NCBI GenBank assembly: GCA_001910725.1
Contig: MJGA01000011.1
Location: 186,001-250,000, forward strand
Length of the DNA: 64,000 bases
Source of the DNA: Phanerodontia chrysosporium
Taxonomy: Eukaryota > Basidiomycota > Agaricomycetes > Polyporales > Phanerochaetaceae
Reading direction: 5' to 3'
A program made the position numbers and the translations under genes. The stretch's first letter is position 1. Each line of letters starts with the position of its first letter. The notes under the pieces are model-generated. The model was given only the letters and a program-made list of their open reading frames with translations. It was not told where the DNA came from and did no database searches. This document shows, one piece after another, positions 23,426 through 31,491 of the stretch.

Positions 23426-24119
23426 TGTCACGGATGTGACGGTGCTGCCCTATTTTTCGCCGATTTCTGGCTATTTTCCTCGATTAATCCAACGGGCGAG
23501 CAGCCCTCGCGCCGTCTGGAGTCCTAGCCGCCCACGCTCAGCGCCTGGCCACTCAGCGCCAGCGCCCCGATGGCGCATCACCCCTAGACGCCAGCGCATC
23601 CCGCTGCGCGCTCAGACACTGCCCGGATCACCGGTCTGCCCTGCAACCGGTTCCCCGGATCGCCGAGGAGGCACTGTCATCCCTGATGACTCCCCTCGCC
23701 GAGACACGCCGAGCTGATCAGCCTGATGACACAGCCTCGGCCCGACGCAGCCTCGAAACACTGCCAGCTGACACAGCCTCGTGACATAGCCCCCGCACAG
23801 CCTCGCCGCGCAGCCCGCGTCGCAGCCTCGCTGGCTATGCTGAGCACTGCCCATCAGCTTAGGTAATCGTACAGCCTGCCCTGAACTCCTGTAGTATATA
23901 TAGGTAGCACCTCTCGCTCCTGTCCGTCATCTCGACCTCTTGGTCAATACGGACAGGTAAGCCCTTGCTTGTATAGTAGAATAGTCTGCTAATGTTATCT
24001 TGGTCAATACGGACAGCTGAATAAGTTGCTCGTCGCTGCGTGACTCGCTCCGCCGCGCCTCGTCGTCGTCCTCCCCATCTGCCCTCCCTCGTGCGGCGTT
24101 GAGCCCTTGCTCCGCAACA
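23426..24119 (+). repeat. Outer element 5' LTR
   Basis: Starts TGTCAC and ends CAACA; 694 bp. Compared by eye line by line with 38255-38948, with no difference seen. U3 holds five AGCCTCG heptamers at 23733, 23749, 23775, 23799 and 23824. A 19-nt direct repeat (TCTTGGTCAATACGGACAG) occurs twice, at 23939-23957 and 23999-24017; the first copy is followed by GTAAGC and the second ends in CAG, so the 60 bp between could be spliced as an intron. Confidence 0.95.
23895..23938 (+). promoter_or_regulatory. Outer LTR TATA box and inferred RNA 5' end
   Basis: TATATATA at 23895-23902. ATCTCGACCT at 23929-23938 begins 34 nt after the TATA box, the normal distance for a start site, and is the perfect reverse complement of the PBS at 24122-24131. 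I infer that transcription, and so the R region, begins at or close to 23929. Confidence 0.65.
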
Positions 24120-24121
24120 TT

Positions 24122-24131
24122 AGGTCGAGAT
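24122..24131 (+). other. Primer-binding site of outer element, self-priming type
   Basis: AGGTCGAGAT, 2 nt after the 5' LTR. It does not begin with the TGG expected for a tRNA 3' CCA end. It is fully complementary to the inferred first 10 nt of the element RNA (23929-23938), as in the Tf1 group, where the folded RNA 5' end is cleaved and used as primer. Confidence 0.65.
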
Positions 24132-24221
24132 CTTTTGGGTGCCCTAGGCATTTTTCCCCTACCGCTCCCCCACAATACCGTTTCAAAAAAGTTTATTCCC
24201 TCCGCTTAAAGCGAGTACGTC

Positions 24222-24999
24222 GTAGTCGAGCAGTCCGCTCACTCCGTGCACGTTGCTAAGGCTTGCATTCGCAGTGCCGAAGGACGTTCGTCGAAGCGCG
24301 GCCTCTCCGCCCCCGAACGCACCCCTTCTTAAAGACCACATCCCCCAACGCATCTTTGACCGCCTCCAACGTCGTCGCGAGGCCGGCAACCCCGTTAAGT
24401 GGACAGACCGCAAAGTCAAGGCGGTCATCAAGTACGTCTCCACGCTCCCGACGCCCCCGCCTTCCGTTCCCTCCATCAACTGGACTGCCGTCCGCGAGGC
24501 TCGCGAAGCCGAACAGCGCGTAGGCAACCGCATCCGTGAACAGCGCCAACGCGAGGCGCAAGAAGCCCAGGCCGCCGTAGCCACCTCCTCCTCGAAGCTC
24601 AGTTTGGCAGAGCGCCTCAGCGCCGCCCCGACGTACGAGCCCATCACCCGCAAGCCCGTCGGCATTGACATTCCCAAATACTCCCCCACCGACCTCGTCG
24701 GCATCTTCACGCCCAAGCTCGACGCGACCATCAAGCGTCTCAAGGCCGTCGAGGAAGTCGACTTATTCCACCTCGTCAACAGCGACCGAGCGCGCGGAGT
24801 TTGCCAGCTGCTCGAACGACTTCAGCAGATCCGCAACGAACTCAGCCGCCTCGCCCCCACGACCACGTTTAAGGAGTGGCACCAGTACGAGCTTGGACTT
24901 GCTCAGATCGGTGACATTTCGTTTATCGGTTTAAGGCGCAACTTCCGCCGCATCGTAGGGGAGTTAGACATTGTATACCGGGCTGGATATTTCGATTAA
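24222..24999 (+). CDS. Extra ORF upstream of gag in outer element, unknown function
   Basis: Open from after a TAG at about 24222 to TAA at 24997-24999. It contains no methionine codon. A good 3' splice site (TTGCATTCGCAG) ends at about 24272, so the ORF may be the second exon of a spliced transcript; no ATG exon was found upstream. The product would be about 240 residues: Pro-rich start, charged helical part (RIFDRLQRRREAGN, WTAVREAREAEQRVGNRIRE), and a conserved-looking end (EWHQYELGLAQIGDI). I do not recognise a domain. It could be an accessory protein, or an N-terminal part of Gag joined by splicing. Confidence 0.4.
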
Positions 25000-25423
25000 A
25001 TAATACATCTTCTGTCGCTCTGGATTTCGACTGCTCGAACTGCCTGCACTTCTTTGGGCGAACTACAGAGAACGGTGTCACTGCTCCCGCTGATCTCCAC
25101 GTCGAGGAGCACAACGGGTCTCGAGAGGCCAGAGAGTGCAGCCAACAGCCCTGCCCCCATCGAGAGACTGCCCCTCCGTTACTCCCGGTTCCGCCTAGCG
25201 ACCGAGAGACACAATTCGAGCGCCCCCGTTTCGCGCAACGGCTAGAATTTGCCCGCGCTTCCGCCACCACCCCGAATACTCCCGACCGCAGTCCCCCGGA
25301 CAGCAGCCACCACTCGTCTCCCGAGACATCGCTCGGCTCCGTCCTCTCCGATCACGAACCAGTCCCTTCGCCCCTTGATCTCTCTCGCGCTCACTCAGGA
25401 GCCAATACTCCCCGTCCCCCAAC
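25000..25423 (+). other. Leader between extra ORF and gag of outer element
   Basis: 424 bp inside the outer element with only short ORFs. It precedes the gag ATG and may hold packaging or translation signals. None is recognised. Confidence 0.3.
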
Positions 25424-26674
25424 ATGTCAAGCACTCCCGGTGGAGCGCCTCCCGGCCCGGCTCCCCCCGACCCCATCTCCGCTGCCCTCCTGCAGATGGC
25501 TCAGGCTATGACGCAGCTCACGAACACGGTTAACACTCTGGCCCAGACTATTGGCGCCAATCGGACAACGGTCAATGCAACGGTCAATGCCAACAAGGAG
25601 CTCCCCTTCGTCGAGAAGCCCATGCCGTTCAAAGGGAAAGGTTCGGACACGGCCCGTCTCTTCCGTGCCGCCTATCGCATCTATGCCGACGGGCAGCCGG
25701 AGAAATTCGGCAAGCGCGACGTCAACGGTAACCTCGAACGGGACGCAAACACCGGCAAGATCTTGGTAGACGGCCAGAAGTGGATCGTCGGTGCTCTCTC
25801 CTTCATGCAGGATGAAGCGGCCGAATGGGCACGGCAGTACATCGAGCAAGCGGCAGACGGCACACAGATATTCGACGGCTCTCGCGCCACGTTCTGGGAA
25901 GCTTTTAAGAACCGGTTCGAGCCTATGGACGAGAAGGCCGAGGCCCTCAGCAAGCTGCAGGCGTGTACACAAGGCAACCGTCGGTTCGCGGAGTTCTTTG
26001 CGGAGTTCCAAGCCCTCGCCGGACGCACGAAGCTCACTCCGGAAGACCTGGCGGCCCGACTACGGACGAAGTTCAACAAGGACTACCTCGAACGGATTTC
26101 GTATATGGTCAACCCCAGCACCGGCAAAGGCCCCGAGACGTACGACGAGCTCAAGAACGCTGGCTTTGCCGTCGATCGGTCGAAGGACAAGCTTTCGCAG
26201 GACCTCCTGGCGCAGCAGGGCAAGACGTCCTCGTCTCCGGCTAGCTCGTCGGCGCGCGCCTTCCGCGACCCGAACGCGATGGACATCGACGCCGCGAACA
26301 TCGACGAGCTGTTTAAGGGTCTCACTGGCACGGACCTCAAGCGCCAGTTCGACGCTGTCATGAAGGATCGCTGCAAGGTCTGCGGCTCGAAGTCCCACAA
26401 GTCCACGGACCCCGTTCACCGCGACTCGGTTTGCAACCATTGCGGCAAGAAGGGTCACTGGTCCCGCGTCTGTCGCGCTCGCCTCGAGGGCAAGCCGAGA
26501 ACCGCCCCCGCTACCGCCGCCGTCCGCGCCTCGTCTTCGGATACCTCGTCACAGGACTCCTCGTCTCCGGCCTCCTCGTCTTCTGGCAGCTCGTCTGACG
26601 ACCAAGCCGCCGCGCTCGCCGCCCTCCGGGATCAGCTGGCTCTGATACAAAAGCAGCTCGGGGGTTTTGCTTAA
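25424..26674 (+). CDS. gag: Gag of outer element
   Basis: 416-residue structural protein that would form the particle and bind element RNA. Pro-rich N-terminus, then helical capsid-like region (WIVGALSFMQDEAAEWARQY, then ATFWEAFKNRFEP, then FAEFFAEFQALAGRTKLTPE) typical of retrotransposon gag. It ends in a CCHC zinc knuckle (CNHCGKKGHWSRVC), preceded by another Cys pair (CKVCGSKSH), and a Ser-rich tail. The ATG at 25424 opens the frame. It is intact. Pol lies in the -1 frame directly after it. Confidence 0.92.
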   Translation: MSSTPGGAPPGPAPPDPISAALLQMAQAMTQLTNTVNTLAQTIGANRTTVNATVNANKELPFVEKPMPFKGKGSDTARLFRAAYRIYADGQPEKFGKRDVNGNLERDANTGKILVDGQKWIVGALSFMQDEAAEWARQYIEQAADGTQIFDGSRATFWEAFKNRFEPMDEKAEALSKLQACTQGNRRFAEFFAEFQALAGRTKLTPEDLAARLRTKFNKDYLERISYMVNPSTGKGPETYDELKNAGFAVDRSKDKLSQDLLAQQGKTSSSPASSSARAFRDPNAMDIDAANIDELFKGLTGTDLKRQFDAVMKDRCKVCGSKSHKSTDPVHRDSVCNHCGKKGHWSRVCRARLEGKPRTAPATAAVRASSSDTSSQDSSSPASSSSGSSSDDQAAALAALRDQLALIQKQLGGFA

Positions 26675-26735
26675 GGGGCCGGAGTGACGCCGCATCGTCG
26701 GTCCCCGTCTCGTCAAGCCCGGATTCAACTCCGGC
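26662..26735 (+). promoter_or_regulatory. Putative -1 ribosomal frameshift signal, gag-pol of outer element
   Basis: GGGTTTT at 26662-26668 is in the phase G-GGT-TTT relative to gag, two codons before its TAA. Pol is in the -1 frame. Six nt downstream, GGGG (26675-26678) can pair with CCCC (26703-26706), and GCCGGAGT (26678-26685) with ACTCCGGC (26728-26735), the crossing order of an H-type pseudoknot. One G is shared, so the first stem would be 3-4 bp. Confidence 0.6.
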
Positions 26736-29532
26736 GCCTTCGTTAGAACCACAGGACATTTCGGACTCTATCCGCTCGTGTACAATATCCGTATTAGACC
26801 CTTTCTCGAATCACTACCGTGTACCAGTAAAGCTCACCGGAATCAATAAAACTATTCGCACGCCTGCAATGATTGACTCCGGTGCGACTTCGCTGTTCAT
26901 CCACGAGGACTTCTGCAAGCAGCATAAGATTCTCACGGTACCACTCAAAAGGGAAATTACGCTATACAACATCGACGGAACCAGGAACGAAGCAGGGTCT
27001 ATCACGCGCCGTGCCAGACTCCAGCTCACTGTGGGTTCTTACACGTTTAAGGAGGAGTTTCTTGTCACGAACATCGGTCCAGAGGACGTCATCCTCGGAC
27101 TTCCGTGGCTCAAGAAATGGAATCCGAACATCAACTGGGAAACGGGAGACGTCCAGTTTCAGCTCCGCGGCGGAGCTGAGGACACCCCGGTTTTCGGTAT
27201 CCATCAGATTGACGCCAATCGCTCCGAACGCCGAGAATGGCTTCGAGCAGGCATTGTTGAGGACGCCAAGGACGAAGTCTGGATCCTCGCCGGCTACACT
27301 TACTCGCAAGCGATCGCTGTCGAAGCCAATCGCGAGAAGTACGCCAAGATGTTCGAAGAGCTGGTCCCCAAGGAGTACCACCGACACAAGAAGGTGTTCT
27401 CTGAAGAGGAATCGCACCGCCTTCCGAAGCATCAGCCCTGGGATCACGCGATAGATCTCGTTCCGGACGCTCCGGCCTCGATCAAATCGAAGGTTTATCC
27501 CATGTCCCCGATCGAGAACGAAGAACTACAGCGGTTCATCGACGACGCACTCGCCAAGGGCTATATCGTCCCCAGCAAGTCTCCGATCGCTTCCCCTGTC
27601 TTCTTCATCAAGAAAAAGGACGGCAAGCTCCGGTTCATCCAAGATTATCGCAAGCTCAACGACATCACCGTGAAGAATCGCTACCCCCTTCCGCTCGCCT
27701 CCGACATCATCGGGAAGCTCCAGGGCGCTAAGATCTTCACCAAGTTCGACGTCCGTTGGGGCTACAACAACGTCCGGATTAAGGAAGGTGACGAGTGGAA
27801 AGCTGCCTTCGTCACCAACCGCGGTCTCTTCGAACCCCGAGTTATGTACTTCGGTCTGTGCAACAGCCCCGCCACGTTCCAGGCCCTCATGAACCATATC
27901 TTCGCCGACCTCATTGCCGAAAGCAAGGTCGCAGTCTACCTCGATGACATACTCATCTGGTCAAACGATCTCGCTTCGCATCGGAAGATTGTCCACGAGG
28001 TCCTGGCACGCCTCGCCAAGTACGATCTGTACCTTCGGCCCAAAAAGTGCGAGTTCGAGCGCTCAGAGATCGAGTACCTTGGGCTCCTCATCAGCGAAGG
28101 ACAAGTCGGCATGGACCCCGGCAAGGTTAAGGCAGTAGCCGAATGGCCGACCCCGAAGAACCTCAAAGACGTACGAGGCTTTGTCGGGTTCGCCAACTTC
28201 TATCGCCGTTTCATCAAAGACTTCTCAAAGATCTGCCGCCCGCTGCACGATCTGACAAAGAAGGATACTCCATTTAATTGGGGTCCCGCACAGGCAGAAG
28301 CCTTCGAGACGCTCAAGCGCGCTTTCACGACTCAGCCCGTGCTCGCCATGTGGAGTATTGATCGGCCGACTCGCGTCGAGACCGATGCTTCTGGCTACGC
28401 CACCGGAGGAGTCATAGCCCAACGCAACCCTGAAGATGGTCTCTGGCATCCAATCGCGTATCGCTCACAGACCATGAGCCCCGCCGAGCGGAATTACGAG
28501 ATCTGGGACCGCGAGATGCTTGCAATCATCGAAGCTCTCAAGGACTGGCGCCAGTTCCTCGAAGGTCTCCCGGAGCCTTTTGAGATCTGGACCGATCATC
28601 AGAATCTCCAGTACTGGAAGACTGCGCAGAATCTCACGCGGCGACAAGCCCGCTGGGCCTCCTATCTCGCCGAGTACGACTTCCGCATCATCCATCGCCC
28701 CGGCAAGACGCATCTCCTCGCTGATCCGCTCTCTCGGCCTTCCTCGCTGCACGTCTCAGACGAAGAGGACAACCGCTCGCAGGTGGTACTGAAGCCGGAA
28801 CTGTTTAAGATAGCCGCCACGGCAGCCTTCGCAAATCTCTCTCCTCTCGAGAAGCGCATTCGCGACTGCTCCGAAAAAGAAAAGGAAGTCGCAGACGCTC
28901 TGCAGGTTCTCCGGACCAAGGGGCCCCGCAAGCTCCGCAACGGCGTTCTCGAATGGGAGGAAGACAACGGCCTTCTGTACTACCATGGGAAAGTCTATGT
29001 CCCGAACAGTGCCGCACTGCGCAACGACGTCATCAAGTCTTGCCACGACGCGCCGACCGCCGGACACCCTGGGAAACACACCACCCTTGAGTTGGTCTCT
29101 CGGTACTATTGGTGGCCACGCATCTCCGCCGATGTTAGCCGCTACGTGCTCGGCTGTGATCAATGTCAACGGTACAAGTCCGCCCCACATCCGAAAGCCA
29201 CCCTGCAGCCCCACGATGTCCCTTCAGGGCCCTGGGAACACGTCGGCGTGGATCTCATCACACAACTCCCGCGCGACGCCAAGACCAAGAAGGACTCGAT
29301 CGCGGTCTACGTGGACCATTATTCGGATCAGTGCCACCTTGTGCCGGTCGACTCGACGATCACCGCTGCCGGCATGGGCGACGTTCACTACACGGACATC
29401 TTCCGTCTTCACGGTCTCCCACGAAAAATCTTCTCTGATCGAGGACCCCAGTTTGCAGCCCAGTACATGCGAGCGCTGTACAAGCGCCTCGGCATCGCTA
29501 CCGGCCTCACCACGGCGTATCACCCAGAAGGC

Positions 29533-29537
29533 AACGG
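29533..29537. repeat. Target-site duplication of inner element (AACGG)
   Basis: AACGG next to the 5' LTR, repeated at 37323-37327 next to the 3' LTR. Removing one copy together with the element joins the outer integrase frame exactly. Confidence 0.95.
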
Positions 29538-30068
29538 TGTCATGGCGCTGAAATCCCGAGCCAACTCCGGTCATGGAGAACGCCGGAGTTCGAGGGAAGC
29601 TACGGAGTAGCACGGACATTCGGAGTTGCGACTCCGGTTGGTTGCTAAGGTCTTATCTTCACCACATGCCTTCATCATCTCGCAAACCTTTACCCCTTCG
29701 TTCCTGAGACAAATCCCAGATTGGAAGTATGATATGTTTTGTACATCTCCGACCATCTCCACGAACTCCGGACTCAGTAGTATATAAGCTCCCGCGCTAG
29801 CACTTGTATCCTTAGTTCGGATATCGACTTAGGTCCCCCTTGTACCTTCTCGACTCTGCTTAATCCTTTCTCGCAATCTCTGTGTGGGCCCGAACCCCGC
29901 CACTTCTCCGTATCTCCGACTCCGAAATCCAGGCAACGCAGACCGCCGAGGGCGCAGCCCTTTAAGGCTGAAGCCGACTGCCATCCGACCTCCGACCTCC
30001 GCCCTTCTCCGATCCTTTCTCCGCTCCGTCCTCCATTCTCTGGCCCATCTCCGTCCCGCACCTTGACA
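29538..30068 (+). repeat. Inner element 5' LTR
   Basis: 531 bp. It differs from the 3' LTR (36792-37322) at four sites, all transitions and all within about 25 bp near the end (about 30018-30041). No other differences were seen. Confidence 0.95.
29781..29824 (+). promoter_or_regulatory. Inner LTR TATA box and inferred RNA 5' end
   Basis: TATATAA at 29781-29787. AGTTCGGATAT at 29814-29824 begins 33 nt after it and is the reverse complement of the PBS at 30071-30081. The RNA is inferred to start at about 29814. Confidence 0.65.
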
Positions 30069-30070
30069 GT

Positions 30071-30081
30071 ATATCCGAACT
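30071..30081 (+). other. Primer-binding site of inner element, self-priming type
   Basis: ATATCCGAACT, 2 nt after the 5' LTR. It is complementary over 11 nt to the inferred RNA 5' end (29814-29824). Same spacing and arrangement as in the outer element, with an unrelated sequence. Confidence 0.68.
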
Positions 30082-30096
30082 CACACTCGGCACTGC

Positions 30097-31491
30097 ATGA
30101 GCGCCTTCCAGCAGGCGTACGGACACATCAACGTCCGGCCGCGACGATCCACGTCGCAACGATCCACGTCGCAACGACCCGTGTCGCGACGACACACGAC
30201 TCCGGACGAGGACCGGTTCGAAGAACTAGGTCCAGACGAGGAACCCCAGGCTGCAGAGCCGCAACCGGAAAACCGGGCCTCTGAGGAACCTCCGGTCCCG
30301 GAATTCCACATGCCTCGCGAATCCCCGAACAACCCGTTCCAGGATTCCGACCGGAGTAGAGAGGGCTCCCAGTCCCGTTCCGGCTCACGGCGTTCGGAGC
30401 CACGGAACGAGGAAGCTCCGCCATCGGACATAGTCCGGTTAGCGGAGGTACTGGAACGATTAACTCGTAAGACGTCCTCCTCTCCTCCGCCCCGCTCTGT
30501 GAAGGTCCGGAAGCCCGACCCGTTCGATGGCTCCGACCCACAGAGGCTCAACACCTTCCTGCTCCAGTGCCAACTGGCCTTCCGGACTGATACCCGGAGT
30601 TTCTCCCGGGGTCAGGACAAGGTCAGCTTCGCTCTCTCGTACCTCAAGGGTACTGCGTTGGACTGGTTCGAACCAGCCATCATGAGGGGCGAAGATCCGG
30701 AATGGATTGACGACTGGGATATCTTCGTGGAAGAACTCCAGTCAAACTTCGGAGTCTTTGACCCGGAGGGCGACGCGGAGTCCAAACTCCAGACGCTAAC
30801 CATGCGCGACGATAAGCCGTGCGCAAAATATCTTGCTGAATTCAACAGGTTAGCATCCCGAGTTCAGTGGAGCGAGCCGGCCTTGTGCTTCTTGCTCTAC
30901 AAGGGCCTTCCAGCCCGGCTCAAGGACAAGATCTCCGAGTCCCCGTCCGGCAAGCCTAAAACGCTGGCCGGAATGCGGAGGATGATCCAGCTCTACGACC
31001 GGCGATATTGGGAGCGCCAGGAAGAGATCCGCCGTGAACGGGGGTCTCAGCCAAAAGCCAGCTCGTCGCAGAACTCCGGCTCACGGAGTAACAACTCCGG
31101 AGGCAGTTCTAACAATGCGTCGAGCAGCGGCAACGGCAACCAGGCTGCTAAGTCCAGCGGCAACAACAACCAGGCAAAGGGTTCGAACTCCGGGGGCAGG
31201 AATGATACTCCGAACCCGAGGGCGAACTCCGCGCCGCGGCCCGGAAACAACAGCGGCGGCAACAACTCCACCGCTGACAGGGCAAAGGCAATGGGTTTGG
31301 ACAAGAACGGTAAACTAACGCCAGAGGAGCGTAAACGCCGTTTCGAAAACAACTTGTGCATGTTCTGTGCAAAGCCCGGCCACAAGGCCCGGGACTGTAC
31401 CAACCCCGCCTCTACGGCCTCCCAGGCTAAGGCCCGCTCGGCTACGACCACGAGCTCCGCTACTCCGCAGAGCTCGGAGTCAAAAGCCTGA
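30097..31491 (+). CDS. gag: Gag of inner element
   Basis: 464 residues, intact. Basic Arg/Ser/Thr-rich N-terminus with short tandem repeats (STSQR), acidic/Pro-rich linker, then a retrotransposon gag domain (FDGSDPQRLNTFLLQCQLAF, DKVSFALSYLKGTALDWFEP, FVEELQSNFGVFDPEGDAE, LAEFNRLASRVQW). Next come a Ser/Asn/Gly low-complexity stretch and one CCHC knuckle (CMFCAKPGHKARDC). The ATG at 30097 lies 29 nt after the LTR. Pol overlaps its end in the -1 frame. Confidence 0.93.
   Translation: MSAFQQAYGHINVRPRRSTSQRSTSQRPVSRRHTTPDEDRFEELGPDEEPQAAEPQPENRASEEPPVPEFHMPRESPNNPFQDSDRSREGSQSRSGSRRSEPRNEEAPPSDIVRLAEVLERLTRKTSSSPPPRSVKVRKPDPFDGSDPQRLNTFLLQCQLAFRTDTRSFSRGQDKVSFALSYLKGTALDWFEPAIMRGEDPEWIDDWDIFVEELQSNFGVFDPEGDAESKLQTLTMRDDKPCAKYLAEFNRLASRVQWSEPALCFLLYKGLPARLKDKISESPSGKPKTLAGMRRMIQLYDRRYWERQEEIRRERGSQPKASSSQNSGSRSNNSGGSSNNASSSGNGNQAAKSSGNNNQAKGSNSGGRNDTPNPRANSAPRPGNNSGGNNSTADRAKAMGLDKNGKLTPEERKRRFENNLCMFCAKPGHKARDCTNPASTASQAKARSATTTSSATPQSSESKA

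Noticed and set aside
23510..23850. CRISPR-like or satellite array in the outer LTR (repeated GCCTCG)
   Set aside because: Repeats are only 7 nt with uneven spacing, inside an LTR of a fungal genome. Better explained as U3 promoter motifs.
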